Assembly (NCBI RefSeq): GCF_000378125.1
Contig: NZ_KB899242.1
Coordinates: 682,001 to 746,000, forward strand
Source: Rudaea cellulosilytica DSM 22992
GTDB taxonomy: Bacteria; Pseudomonadota; Gammaproteobacteria; Xanthomonadales; Rhodanobacteraceae
DNA length: 64,000 bases
Reading direction: 5' to 3'
Below the pieces are notes generated by a model. It saw only the letters and a program-made list of their open reading frames with translations, was not told the origin of the DNA and did no database searches. This document shows, one piece after another, positions 28,144 through 40,195 of the stretch (position 1 is its first letter; the number at the start of each line of letters is the position of its first letter). The position numbers and the translations under genes are program-made.

Positions 28144-28844
28144 CAGCGTTCCCTCCCGAGCAGGAATTCCGCCAGCATCATATCTGCCGGCGTCGTCACC
28201 TTGATATTGCTTTCGGCGCCCTCGACCAGCAGCGGTTTGAATCCTTTCCGTTCCATTGCCATTGCCTCGTCGGTAACGGCGATGCCGGCCGCGCCTGCCG
28301 ACTCGAGTGCCGCGACGAGTTCGCCGTGGCGGAACAGCTGCGGCGTCAGCGCGCGCCAGCGCGCCTCGCGCGGCTCGGTCGCGACCGCGCGGCTGTCCGC
28401 ATCTGCGCGTTTGAGAGTATCGCGCAACGGCGCGGCAAGCAGCGCGCCACCCGCGGCGATACCGAGTTCGATCAGGCGCGTGATGTCATCCTCGCGCACG
28501 CAGGGCCGTGCCGCATCGTGCACGAGTATAAAATTATCCTTTTCCACTTTATCGACCAGCGCGCGCAGGCCGGCCAGCACGGAATCGGCGCGTTCGCCGC
28601 CACCGAGGCAGCTCAACACCGGTTTGCCGCGCAGCGAAGAGAGGTCTGGCCAATGCGGATCATCCACGGCCAACGCGACCATGAGGCCGGCGATGCGCGG
28701 ATGCGCGGCAAGCCGCTCCAGCGTATGCAACAACAGCGGCTTGCCCGCGAGCGGCAGGTATTGCTTCGGCACCCCGCCGCCGAAACGCGAGCCGCGGCCG
28801 GCCGCCGGCACCACGCACCAGAGCGCGGCGTCAATGCTGGGCAT
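28143..28844 (-). CDS. ispD: 2-C-methyl-D-erythritol 4-phosphate cytidylyltransferase
   Basis: IspD couples CTP to MEP in isoprenoid synthesis. The 233-residue nucleotidyltransferase has the glycine-rich CTP loop [30 protein letters not shown], and HDAARPCV with a catalytic metal-binding aspartate. The C-terminal [13 protein letters not shown] completes the fold. It overlaps ftsB by 14 bases at its start and ispF by one base at its end. CTP comes from PyrG at the head of the same gene run. Confidence 0.96.
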   Translation of the reverse strand: MPSIDAALWCVVPAAGRGSRFGGGVPKQYLPLAGKPLLLHTLERLAAHPRIAGLMVALAVDDPHWPDLSSLRGKPVLSCLGGGERADSVLAGLRALVDKVEKDNFILVHDAARPCVREDDITRLIELGIAAGGALLAAPLRDTLKRADADSRAVATEPREARWRALTPQLFRHGELVAALESAGAAGIAVTDEAMAMERKGFKPLLVEGAESNIKVTTPADMMLAEFLLGRER

Positions 28845-29172
28845 CGCGGCTCTTATCGGCGCCGGCCTTGTCCGTCCCGACCTTGGCTTCGCCGGGCGCC
28901 GGTTCGACCACCTGGTAGAAGATTTCGTCGGGCTTGATCAGGCCGAGTTCGGTGCGCGCGCGTTCCTCGATCGCGTCCTTGCCGTTGCGCAGATCCTCGA
29001 CGTCGGCTTTCAGCTGATCATTGCGCTGCTGCAGTTTCGCGTTCTCGGCCTTCTGCTCGGCGATCTGCGCCTGCAGGCGTGCGATCTCGCGAAAGCCCCA
29101 TTCGCCGGCCCACAGCTTCACGCCGAGGGCCAGCAACAGCGCCAGCAGGATCAGGGCAACCCAACGCAGCAC
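28831..29172 (-). CDS. ftsB: Cell division protein FtsB
   Basis: FtsB is a bitopic inner-membrane protein that forms the FtsQ-FtsL-FtsB divisome complex. The 113-residue product has an N-terminal helix (WVALILLALLLALGVKLWAG) and a periplasmic coiled coil (about 27-62: LQAQIAEQKAENAKLQQRND, then QLKADVEDLRNG). The conserved ERARTELGLIKPDEIFYQVV follows. A longer than usual Lys/Ala/Asp tail follows residue 90. It begins 12 bases after the eno stop. Confidence 0.95.
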   Translation of the reverse strand: MLRWVALILLALLLALGVKLWAGEWGFREIARLQAQIAEQKAENAKLQQRNDQLKADVEDLRNGKDAIEERARTELGLIKPDEIFYQVVEPAPGEAKVGTDKAGADKSRDAQH

Positions 29173-29184
29173 GCCGAGTGCCCG

Positions 29185-30513
<1,329 letters not shown>

Positions 30514-31152
30514 TCAATGCTGTTTGGCGAAGGCGAGCTTGATGCCCATGCCGATGAATATCGAGCCGACGGCGCGGTTGAACCACGTCGTCATTGTTGA
30601 ATTGGCCTTGATCTTCGTGCTGATCACGGCCCCCGACAAGGCAAGAAAGTTCGCCCACAGCATACCGTTGAAGTTGAACACGGTGCCAAGAAAGAGGAAA
30701 GCAAGCGGCTTGCTCGCCGCGTCCTGCGCGATGAACTGCGGCACGAAAGCGAGAAAGAACAGCGCGACTTTCGGATTCAGTGCGTTGGTCAGAAAGCCCT
30801 GCACGAATATTTTGCGCAGCGGCAGCGCCGACATCGGCTTAGCATCGCTCGACACTGGCGCGGCTTTCGGAACACGTAACGTGACGAAACCCAGATACAG
30901 CAGATACGCCGCACCCACAAGTTTGACCGCGGTGAACGCGGCAGCTGACGTGGCGAGAATCGCTGACAAGCCGAACGCCGCAGCGAAGATATGCACGAAC
31001 GTACCCACGCCGATGCCGAGTGCGGCGGCGACTCCAGCTCGCCAGCCCTGGCTCGTGCTGCGGCCAAGGATTAGGAACGTGTCCGGCCCCGGCGCGATGT
31101 TCAGCAGAAGGCCGGAGACGATGAACAGGGCCAAGTCGTGCGTTCCGAACAT
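30514..31152 (-). CDS. LysE/RhtB family amino-acid exporter
   Basis: The 212-residue membrane protein begins FGTHDLALFIVSGLLLNIAPGPDTFLILGRS; the NIAPGPD motif in the first helix is characteristic of the LysE/RhtB family. About six hydrophobic segments are seen. Substrates in this family include homoserine, threonine and related amino acids; none can be chosen here. ATG 31152 lies 4 bases after the kdsA stop. A much longer upstream frame overlaps kdsA and is rejected. Confidence 0.88.
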   Translation of the reverse strand: MFGTHDLALFIVSGLLLNIAPGPDTFLILGRSTSQGWRAGVAAALGIGVGTFVHIFAAAFGLSAILATSAAAFTAVKLVGAAYLLYLGFVTLRVPKAAPVSSDAKPMSALPLRKIFVQGFLTNALNPKVALFFLAFVPQFIAQDAASKPLAFLFLGTVFNFNGMLWANFLALSGAVISTKIKANSTMTTWFNRAVGSIFIGMGIKLAFAKQH

Positions 31153-31156
31153 CGCC

Positions 31157-31987
31157 CTACCCCAGCGCCATCGTTGCCTGCTTCTTCGCGACGCGATCGA
31201 GTTCGAGCAGGATTTCGAGCAGAGCTTCCATCTTTCCGAGCGGCCACGCATTTGGCCCATCGCTGAGCGCTTTGTCGGGATCGGGATGCGTTTCCATGAA
31301 TACGCCGGCGACGCCGACCGCAACGGCTGCACGCGCAAGCACGGGCACGAACTCGCGCTGGCCACCTGACTTGCCGCCGAGGCCACCGGGCAACTGCACT
31401 GAATGCGTCGCGTCGAACACGACCGGGCAGCCAGTCTCGCGCATCACCGCGAGGCTGCGCGGATCGGAGACGAGGTTGTTGTAGCCGAAACTCACGCCGC
31501 GCTCGCAGACCATGATGTCGTCGTTGCCGACCGCCTTGGCCTTGTCGACGACGTTCTGCATATCCCACGGCGCAAGGAACTGGCCTTTCTTGATGTTGAC
31601 CGGCCGGCCCGAACGCGCGACGTTCTGGATGAAATCGGTCTGGCGGCAGAGGAACGCGGGTGTTTGCAGTACATCGACGACGGCGGCCACTTCGTGCATC
31701 GGCGTGTATTCGTGCACGTCGGTCAGCACAGGCACGCCGATCTGGCGCTTGACCTCGGCTAGGATGCGCAGCCCCTCTTCCATGCCGGGACCGCGGAAGC
31801 TCGTGCTCGAGGTGCGGTTGGCTTTGTCGAAACTCGACTTGAAGATGAAGGGAATGCCGAGCCGGCCGGTGATGTCCTTGAGCGTTCCGGCCGTATCGAT
31901 CTGCAGCTGCATCGACTCGACCACGCAAGGGCCGGCTATCAGGAACAGCGGCTTGTCGGCGCCGACTTCGAAACCACAGAGTTTCAT
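31157..31987 (-). CDS. kdsA: 3-deoxy-8-phosphooctulonate synthase
   Basis: KdsA condenses PEP with arabinose 5-phosphate to Kdo-8-phosphate for LPS. The 276-residue protein has the family start [37 protein letters not shown], and [12 protein letters not shown] near the metal site. It lacks obvious extra domains. It starts 9 bases after the VOC gene. The order pyrG-VOC-kdsA-exporter-eno joins CTP, PEP and Kdo supply, which may coordinate lipopolysaccharide precursor synthesis. Confidence 0.97.
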   Translation of the reverse strand: MKLCGFEVGADKPLFLIAGPCVVESMQLQIDTAGTLKDITGRLGIPFIFKSSFDKANRTSSTSFRGPGMEEGLRILAEVKRQIGVPVLTDVHEYTPMHEVAAVVDVLQTPAFLCRQTDFIQNVARSGRPVNIKKGQFLAPWDMQNVVDKAKAVGNDDIMVCERGVSFGYNNLVSDPRSLAVMRETGCPVVFDATHSVQLPGGLGGKSGGQREFVPVLARAAVAVGVAGVFMETHPDPDKALSDGPNAWPLGKMEALLEILLELDRVAKKQATMALG

Positions 31988-31996
31988 AGGATCAGA

Positions 31997-32377
31997 TCAG
32001 TCCCAACGGTTGGCATGTTGCGAGAAAAACGGACGCTGCACGCGCACGACGCAGAAGCGCTGCCCGGTCGGGGCCTGCATTACAGTCCAACGCTCCAGGC
32101 GTTTGTATACCGTGGCGCCGAGCTTCTCCAGGCGCGCGACTTCCGCGGCAATGTCGTCGGTCTCAATGTCGAGGTGCGCGCGGCTATCGTGGTCCACGCG
32201 CTGGATCTGCACCATCGGCTCGGCCGCCGGAGTGGCTAGCTGGCGGTAGTTGCCGCGACTGCCGGCATGATCGAGGTCGACCGGGAAGCCCAGCGCGCCG
32301 GCCCAGAACGTCGCGGCCTCGTCGACATCGGAGGTCCTGCAATCGATCTGGATGGAGCAAAGACGCGAGTGATGCAT
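31997..32377 (-). CDS. VOC (glyoxalase/bleomycin-resistance) superfamily protein
   Basis: The 126-residue protein has the paired beta-alpha-beta-beta-beta VOC fold. It opens with SIQIDCRTSDVDEAATFWAGALGFPV, and the middle strand is HLDIETDDIAAEVARLEKLG, with a His that could bind metal. The C-terminal TGQRFCVVRVQRP is typical of glyoxalase-like domains. Substrate is unknown. An alternative ATG at 32437 overlaps the pyrG stop (TGATG) and would add 20 low-complexity residues. The internal ATG is preferred on domain grounds, with real uncertainty. Confidence 0.82.
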   Translation of the reverse strand: MHHSRLCSIQIDCRTSDVDEAATFWAGALGFPVDLDHAGSRGNYRQLATPAAEPMVQIQRVDHDSRAHLDIETDDIAAEVARLEKLGATVYKRLERWTVMQAPTGQRFCVVRVQRPFFSQHANRWD

Positions 32378-32436
32378 GTTCGGTGTTCTGCGATATCGGG
32401 CCGCCGACGATGCGCAGGCGGCAGGCGAAAATGGCA

Positions 32437-34218
<1,782 letters not shown>

Positions 34219-34296
34219 CTAGCAGCCTTAAGTTTTTCGTCCCATTTCGGTGTAATAATATGTAATCAAAATGTGCAGCGCGCCTCAGGGGGCTCA

Positions 34297-35466
34297 GTGG
34301 GAATTCTTGACCGGATTCGCGGACCGCGAATCGCACTGGTGGTGGGCACTCGTCCGGAGTGCCTGAAACTCGCCAGCGTCACGAAGGCCTTGCGCTTGCA
34401 CGACGGTACCGCATCCCTGCTGATCAACAGCGGCCAGCATCGAGCGATGGTCGAGCGCACCCTCGCCCAGCACGACCTCGCTACCGAGATAAGCGCAGCG
34501 CAATGCGAAAGCGGATCGCTCTCTGCCACGCTGCGGCGTCTGCGCATCGTGATTCGCACTTGCCTGCGCGACGCCACGGCAACGATGGCCGTAGCCCAGG
34601 GCGACACCACGACAGCCTACGCGACCGCACTTGCCGCGCGCGACCTCGGCCTGCCGCTCGCCCACGTCGAAGCGGGACTGCGCACCAATCACCCGCTGCG
34701 CCCGTTTCCCGAAGAACATTTCCGCCGCCGCATCGCGCGCCTTGCCGACCTGCACTTCGCACCGAGCGCAAGCGCCGAGCGCAACCTGCGCGTCGAGGGC
34801 ATCGCTCCGTCGCGCATCCATCGCGCCGGTCAGACTTCGATCGATCTGCTGCGCGATACCGTGGAGAACCCCTGCGCAGAGTCCAAGCTGCCGGCCCTGC
34901 CGGCCACGCCACATCTGATCGTGCTGACCCTGCACCGGCGCGAGAATTACGGCCGCGGCCTCGACGTGGTCTGCGCCGCGGTGCTCGACCTGCTCGCCGC
35001 ACGGCCCGATGTCGGCGTGGTCTGCCCAGTACACCCGAATCCCGCCGTCGGTGCGCGCATCCGCCAGCACCTGTCCGCCCATCCGCGCATCGTGCTGACC
35101 GAACCGCTCGACTTCCGCCCATTCATCACCCTGCTCGCGCGCGCCACGCTCGCGATCACCGACTCGGGCGGCATCCAGGAGGAGGCGCCGTATCTCGGCA
35201 CGCCGATCCTGATCGCGCGCGAGAACACCGAGCGGCCGGAAAGCCTCGCGCTCGGCAGCGCCAGTCTCGTTGCGGTCGATGCGTCCAGCATCGTCGCCGC
35301 GGCGTGCCAGCTGCTTGACGCAGCAAGGCCGAGCGCGCTGCCGTTCGATCCGTCGTCGCCGTACGGCGACGGCCGTGCCGGCACGCGCATCGCCGAACAC
35401 CTCGTCGCCTTTCACCAGGGAATCGTCATGGACGGCACTCCCGCACTGCTTCCCCTTACCGCATAG
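34297..35466 (+). CDS. wecB: UDP-N-acetylglucosamine 2-epimerase (WecB-like)
   Basis: The non-hydrolysing epimerase converts UDP-GlcNAc to UDP-ManNAc for surface glycans. The 389-residue protein has VGTRPECLKLASV, QGDTTTAYATALAARDLG, HVEAGLRTNHPLRPFPEEHF, TLHRREN and the nucleotide-binding ITDSGGIQEEAPYLGTPIL, all family landmarks. GTG at 34297 with a CAGGGGG site is preferred. An upstream in-frame ATG would add 42 non-conserved residues across an AT-rich promoter area (GTAATAAT at 34251-34258). It heads a plus-strand block of glycan genes, which continues 3 bases after its stop. Confidence 0.9.
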   Translation: MGILDRIRGPRIALVVGTRPECLKLASVTKALRLHDGTASLLINSGQHRAMVERTLAQHDLATEISAAQCESGSLSATLRRLRIVIRTCLRDATATMAVAQGDTTTAYATALAARDLGLPLAHVEAGLRTNHPLRPFPEEHFRRRIARLADLHFAPSASAERNLRVEGIAPSRIHRAGQTSIDLLRDTVENPCAESKLPALPATPHLIVLTLHRRENYGRGLDVVCAAVLDLLAARPDVGVVCPVHPNPAVGARIRQHLSAHPRIVLTEPLDFRPFITLLARATLAITDSGGIQEEAPYLGTPILIARENTERPESLALGSASLVAVDASSIVAAACQLLDAARPSALPFDPSSPYGDGRAGTRIAEHLVAFHQGIVMDGTPALLPLTA

Positions 35467-35469
35467 CCG

Positions 35470-36588
35470 ATGAACCCGCACACCACTGTTGCCTCGCCCG
35501 CCGTGGGCGAAGCTCTGATGCATCCCGAATCCGCAAACGACATCGCCGCGCGCCTGCGCGCCTGGCTGCTGCATGGTCCGGCGCAATTGCGCGCCGGCGA
35601 CCAGGCCGGCGGCGTCGCCGGCACAATCGGCGCCGACGGCAAGCCGCTCTACGTCTACGCCGAAATCACCGGTTACTACTTGAGCTGGCTCGCCGACATT
35701 GCCGGCGGTGACGACGATGCACAGGTGCGCGTATGCGCGCAGCGGGCACTCGACTGGACGACGCGCCATTTCTCCACGCCGGGCCAGATGCCATCGACAC
35801 GCATCCATCTCGCCGCGAGCGAGCCCGACTGGCGCAACGACGCCGCGTTCTTCTTTGATCTCGCCATGCTGTTGCGCGGCATCGATGCCGCTGCCGAGGC
35901 TAGCATCATCGAGTCCGCGGACCCGCTGCGCCGCGCCTTGCACGAACACCTGCTGCAGTTCGTGCACGAAGGGGCATTGCTGCCCGCGATCCAGCTGCGC
36001 GGCACGCAGCCGCTGCCGCAACGCTGGTCGACGCTCGGCGGTCCATTCCTGGTCAAGGCCTCCTCACGCGTCGCCTGGAGCGAACGCCACGCCGCACTGC
36101 CCGAAGCACTCGCGTTCGCCTGCACGAGCGAAAGCGAACGCTGGGCCATGCAGGCGGCCGACATCGATCTCGGCATGCTGCATCCGACGCTGTATTTCGC
36201 CGAAGGCCTGCTGCTCTCGCGCCCCGATCGCGCCGACGCGGTCGCGCAACTGCTGCGCCGTTGTCTCGCCACCGTCCGCGCCGACGGCGCGCTGCCCGAG
36301 ACGGCCAGCGAAGCGGACGGCAAGGTGCGCAACGACATCCTCGCGCAAGCCTTGCGCGTCGGCCTGCTGCTGCGCGAATTCGATGCCGCGCTGGCACCAG
36401 CCGAGGCCGAGCTGGACAGTCTCGCTGCCACCCTGATATCGCGCGTGGCGGCCCGCGACTCGCTGCCGTTCAACGCCGACGCCGCGGCACAGGCCAACGT
36501 ATGGGGCACGATGTTCGCCGAGCAGGCGCTGCGCTGGTACGCAAACCGCGCTGGCAGCGCGCGGCCTAGCGCGGCGGCACTCGTTTGA
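35470..36588 (+). CDS. Unknown protein of glycan cluster, possible alpha/alpha-barrel enzyme
   Basis: I do not recognise the family. The 372-residue protein has no signal peptide or membrane helix and is strongly helical. It has repeated aromatic segments such as YAEITGYYLSWLADIAGG, ALDWTTRHFSTPGQMPS and LHPTLYFAEGLLL, a pattern seen in (alpha/alpha)6 toroid enzymes such as epimerases and glycoside hydrolases. It starts 3 bases after the epimerase and overlaps the next gene as TTGA. The role is probably in making or trimming the same glycan (inference from context only). Confidence 0.6.
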   Translation: MNPHTTVASPAVGEALMHPESANDIAARLRAWLLHGPAQLRAGDQAGGVAGTIGADGKPLYVYAEITGYYLSWLADIAGGDDDAQVRVCAQRALDWTTRHFSTPGQMPSTRIHLAASEPDWRNDAAFFFDLAMLLRGIDAAAEASIIESADPLRRALHEHLLQFVHEGALLPAIQLRGTQPLPQRWSTLGGPFLVKASSRVAWSERHAALPEALAFACTSESERWAMQAADIDLGMLHPTLYFAEGLLLSRPDRADAVAQLLRRCLATVRADGALPETASEADGKVRNDILAQALRVGLLLREFDAALAPAEAELDSLAATLISRVAARDSLPFNADAAAQANVWGTMFAEQALRWYANRAGSARPSAAALV

Positions 36589-38804
36589 ACGCCACCGTGA
36601 GCGATGCCCCCCGCCGCATTTCGCCGCTCGCGCGTGCGCTGTTCCTGCTGCGCTTCCTGCCGCTGTACGCCGCAATGGCGTTGGCCGACTGGCTTGCGCC
36701 GAAACTGCCGCGGCGCTGGCCACAACCGCGTCGTGAACGAAAGACCGCGCAAGGCATCAGCGTGATCGTCCCCGAGCGCGGCACGCCGGGCACGCTCGCG
36801 ATCACGCTCGATGCGCTCGCCGCCGCCTGCGCGAAAATCGACGAGCCGGTACAGATCCTCATCGTCGTCAATGGCGCGAATCCGGTGGCGTACACCGACC
36901 TGCGCCAGCGCCATGTGGATTTCGAATGGGAGTTCCACGAAAAACCGCTCGGCTACGACGGCGCGATCGCCGCTGGCCTCGCCAAGGCACGGCATCCGTG
37001 GACCTACCTGCTCAACAGCGACATGCGCCTCGCTGCGGATGCGCTCGCCGAGCTGTTGCCGTATCGCCAGCCGCAGGTGTTCGCCGTCACCTCGCAGATC
37101 TTCTTCGAGGACGCGAGCCGGCGACGCGAGGAAACCGGCTGGTCCGATTTCCATCCGCATCACGACAAGCCCATCGTCTACGAACGCACGCCGGAATCAG
37201 GCACGCTCGCGCGCGGCAACCTCTATCCGGGCGGCGGCTCCTCGTTGTGCCGCACTGCGCAACTGCGCCGCTACGTCGCCGACGCGCACGAGTACCACCC
37301 GTTCTACTGGGAAGACGCCGACTTCGGCCTGCGCGCCTGGAACGAAGGCTGGGAAGTGCTGTTCTGCCCGACCTCGCATTGCTGGCACGGACATCGCGGC
37401 ACGGTGAACCGCTTCTACGAGCAGGACGAAATCGAACGCGTGATCGCGCGCAATGCGCAGTGGTTCGATATGCGCCATGCGTGGACGCAGGTGTCGCCGA
37501 TCGAACACATCCGTCGCATCGCCGCGCGTACGCCGGAACACTGGCGCGAATTCGCCGGCGGCGCGCGCGCCTGGCGTACGTTCCGGGTGCGGCTGCGTGC
37601 CGGCCGCACCCGCGCGATGGGCCTGCGTTACGACAGGATCACGCTGGACAACTACTACGGCGCACAACCGAATTCCGCTACACGGCCGCGTGTGCTGCTG
37701 GTGACCCCGTTCGCCTTGTTCCCACCGGCGCACGGCGGCGCGCGACGCATCGCCGAACTCGTCACGCGACTGGCCGGCAAGGTCGACTTCATCCTGCTGA
37801 GCGACGAACGCTCGCTGTATTCGCTCGCCTCCGAACCGTGGCTCAAGCTCGTGCGCGCAACGCACCTGATCGAAGGCCGCGGCGACCGCCCGACCGATGT
37901 GCCGCTGACGCTTGCCGAGCGCATGCAGCGCCATGCCTGGCCGGAAATGCGGCGCAAGCTCGAGCAGATGATCGCGCTGTACGACCCCAACGTCGTGCAG
38001 GTGGAATTCATGGAACTCGCACTGCTCGCCGACCGGCGCAAAGGCCGTGCGCGCTGGCTGCTGGCATTGCACGATGTCTATCTCGCGGGCGATCGCAGTT
38101 CAGGCGACGCGGCGCAGATCACCGCGCTGCAACGGTTCGACGCGATCAGCGCCTGTTCGAACGAAGACATCGCCTTGCTGCCGAATGCGAACGCCCATCT
38201 GATCGGCAACGGCGCTATCGATCGCCGCCCGGGTGCCGTAGCGTCGCCACAGACGCCGCCGCGACTGTTGTTCATGGGCCCGTTTCGCTACACGCAGAAT
38301 CGCGAAGGCATCCTCGCCTTCCTCGACCAGGCGTGGCCGGCGCTGAAACGGCAATTCCCCAATCTGCGCCTGACCATCCTCGGCGGCGCCGAATCCAAAG
38401 CCATCGCCGAGGGCGATGCGCGTCTGACCCAGGATGGCGTCGATCTCGTCTCGGCCTTCGTCGATCCGACACCTTATCTCGCCGAATGCACCGTGAGCAT
38501 CAATCCGCAGTACGACATCCGCGGTTCGTCGATCAAGCTGATCGAGTCGCTGCTCGCGCGGCGCGTGTGCGTAAGCACGGCGGCAGGTGCACGCGGCTTC
38601 GCGCGCGAAGGGCTGCAAGGCCTCGTCACCGCCGACGACGTCGCCGGAATGGCTGCGCCGATTTCTGCGCTGCTCGCCGATGCCGGGCATCGGCACTACA
38701 TCGAGAACGCCGACGATGCGAAGCTCGATACGCATACCTGGGATGCGGTCGCGCAACAACAGTTCACGCTGTACCAGCAACTGCAAGGCAATCGGCAGGC
38801 ATGA
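36585..38804 (+). CDS. Two-domain glycosyltransferase, GT2 fused to GT4
   Basis: The 739-residue protein joins two glycosyltransferases. Residues about 60-310 form a GT-A domain: ISVIVPERGTPGTLAITLDA, the DxD-like LLNSD, and FYWEDADFGLRAWNEGW with the catalytic acidic pair, as in GT2 rhamnosyl- or glucosyltransferases. Residues about 370-735 form a GT-B domain: VLLVTPFALFPPAHGGARRI, LLFMGPFRYTQNREGI and SIKLIESLLARRVCVSTAAG, as in GT4. The start appears to be TTG at 36585, overlapping the previous stop; GTG at 36597 is an alternative. The stop overlaps the methyltransferase ATG. Confidence 0.85.
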   Translation: MNATVSDAPRRISPLARALFLLRFLPLYAAMALADWLAPKLPRRWPQPRRERKTAQGISVIVPERGTPGTLAITLDALAAACAKIDEPVQILIVVNGANPVAYTDLRQRHVDFEWEFHEKPLGYDGAIAAGLAKARHPWTYLLNSDMRLAADALAELLPYRQPQVFAVTSQIFFEDASRRREETGWSDFHPHHDKPIVYERTPESGTLARGNLYPGGGSSLCRTAQLRRYVADAHEYHPFYWEDADFGLRAWNEGWEVLFCPTSHCWHGHRGTVNRFYEQDEIERVIARNAQWFDMRHAWTQVSPIEHIRRIAARTPEHWREFAGGARAWRTFRVRLRAGRTRAMGLRYDRITLDNYYGAQPNSATRPRVLLVTPFALFPPAHGGARRIAELVTRLAGKVDFILLSDERSLYSLASEPWLKLVRATHLIEGRGDRPTDVPLTLAERMQRHAWPEMRRKLEQMIALYDPNVVQVEFMELALLADRRKGRARWLLALHDVYLAGDRSSGDAAQITALQRFDAISACSNEDIALLPNANAHLIGNGAIDRRPGAVASPQTPPRLLFMGPFRYTQNREGILAFLDQAWPALKRQFPNLRLTILGGAESKAIAEGDARLTQDGVDLVSAFVDPTPYLAECTVSINPQYDIRGSSIKLIESLLARRVCVSTAAGARGFAREGLQGLVTADDVAGMAAPISALLADAGHRHYIENADDAKLDTHTWDAVAQQQFTLYQQLQGNRQA

Positions 38805-39574
38805 GCGCGAACCACGGTTCGACTCGGCCCTGGTCCTACGACGCAATCGCTGACGTCTATGCGACCGACATGGGCCAGAGCATGCCGTTCGACGACGTCG
38901 GCTGGTACCGCGCACTGTGCCTGCGCGAAGGCGGCCGCGCACTCGAACTCGGCTGCGGCACCGGGCGCATCCTGATCGAACTGCTGCGCGCCGGCGTCGA
39001 CGTCATCGGTGCGGATCGCTCGCTGCCGATGCTGATGCGTCTGCGCCATGACGCGACGGAGCATGCTTTGTCGCCCAACGTCCTGCAGATGGACATCGCC
39101 GCACCGGGGTTGTCCGCGCGATTCCGCGCCGTGCTGCTGCCGTATTCGCTGATCACCTATCTGCGCGATCCGGCAGTGGCGCAGCATTGCGTCGGCGCGC
39201 TCGCCGCGCTACTCGAACCGGATGGCTGCCTCGTACTCGACGCGTTCGTGCCGCAGCAGGTAACGAGCTTCGCCGACTTCCGCCGCGATTACCGGCGCGT
39301 GCACGAAGGCGGTTTCCTCGAACGCCACAAGCGCATCACCGCGAACACCGACGGCACCAATCGCATCGAGCGCCGCTACACGCTGCTCGATGCAAACGAC
39401 CGCGTGATATCGGAATTCGAGACCGACGAGACGATACGCCCCTACTCCGCCAACGATCTCTGCCGACTCGCCCAATCAGCAAATCTCGTCGTCGAATCCG
39501 TCACTCACGACTACAACACGACCGCAGATACACTTTCCCGCTTCGCCACGCTGCTGGCGAGAAAACCTGCGTAG
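38801..39574 (+). CDS. SAM-dependent methyltransferase of glycan cluster
   Basis: The 257-residue class I methyltransferase has the SAM motif I ALELGCGTGRILIELLRAG, motif II ADRSLPMLM, and a motif IV-like FRAVLLPYSLITYL. N-terminal YDAIADVYATDM is typical of methyltransferase domain-25 type proteins. It may methylate a sugar or a lipid-linked intermediate (context inference). The ATG overlaps the stop of the fused glycosyltransferase, so it is the fourth coupled gene of the block. Confidence 0.87.
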   Translation: MSANHGSTRPWSYDAIADVYATDMGQSMPFDDVGWYRALCLREGGRALELGCGTGRILIELLRAGVDVIGADRSLPMLMRLRHDATEHALSPNVLQMDIAAPGLSARFRAVLLPYSLITYLRDPAVAQHCVGALAALLEPDGCLVLDAFVPQQVTSFADFRRDYRRVHEGGFLERHKRITANTDGTNRIERRYTLLDANDRVISEFETDETIRPYSANDLCRLAQSANLVVESVTHDYNTTADTLSRFATLLARKPA

Positions 39575-39623
39575 CTGCGCATTTCCACGAAAACCACGCG
39601 CTCGGGAGCGCAGGCAACGTCTG

Positions 39624-40031
39624 CTAGTGACCGTGATGAGTCTTCGTGCTCGTCGTCGCGGCGGTGGAGGTAGCAGTGGAACTGACGCCGCCGGTCCCAA
39701 GCACGGAGTTTGATGCAGCGTTGCCGTGCGAGCCGTTTACCGCGTTGAGGACATGGACGTTTGCATGGGCGGGACCCTGGGATTTCGAACGCGCGACGTC
39801 GCGGACTTGGGGGCCGACCTTCTCGCCACTGAGTTTGGCGTCGTGCGCTGCCGCCGAAATTGCTGCGCCGTGCGTGTTCGAATTGGTCGCGTGTCCCATG
39901 CTCATCGCCGAGTGCCCGAGACTACCCATACTGTGGCCGCCACCGAAGCCGCCACCGCCGTGGCCACCTGCGGCAAACGCCGGCAAAGCGAACACAGCAC
40001 CAAAAACAAGAGAAAGAAGAGATTTACGCAT
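39624..40031 (-). CDS. Secreted Gly/His/Ser-rich small protein
   Basis: The 135-residue product has a signal peptide (KSLLSLVFGAVFALPAFA) and a low-complexity mature part. The mature part is Gly/His-rich at first (GGHGGGGFGGGHSMGSLG), then Ala/Ser/Thr-rich, ending in KTHHGH. His-rich secreted proteins may bind metals, but no family is recognised. A good AGGGAG site precedes the ATG. It is convergent with the methyltransferase and is not obviously part of the glycan block. Confidence 0.65.
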   Translation of the reverse strand: MRKSLLSLVFGAVFALPAFAAGGHGGGGFGGGHSMGSLGHSAMSMGHATNSNTHGAAISAAAHDAKLSGEKVGPQVRDVARSKSQGPAHANVHVLNAVNGSHGNAASNSVLGTGGVSSTATSTAATTSTKTHHGH

Positions 40032-40167
40032 GAGAGTACTCCCTAGCAGAATTGGGCAATGCGGACTCCCTGACGCAGGAACGACCCTACGCTTCGCTGC
40101 CTGTCTCTTCTCTGAACTTCTTCACATCGTCATGCCTGGCGCGCGCGTCACAAATATAGGCACAGCG

Positions 40168-40186
40168 ATCTCGCCTGTTGCGAGAT
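40168..40186 (-). terminator. Hairpin downstream of sulfotransferase
   Basis: ATCTCGC and GCGAGAT form a perfect 7-bp stem with a 5-nt loop, 10 bases after the sulfotransferase stop. There is no clear U tract, so it is a weak terminator candidate. Confidence 0.35.
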
Positions 40187-40195
40187 GCGTAAGTG

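Noticed and set aside
36926-38800. Upstream part of an 882-codon plus-strand frame ending in the methyltransferase
   Set aside because: Only the last 257 codons (from 38801) are a real methyltransferase; the rest is an out-of-frame shadow of the GT2-GT4 gene, so this is not a giant fusion.
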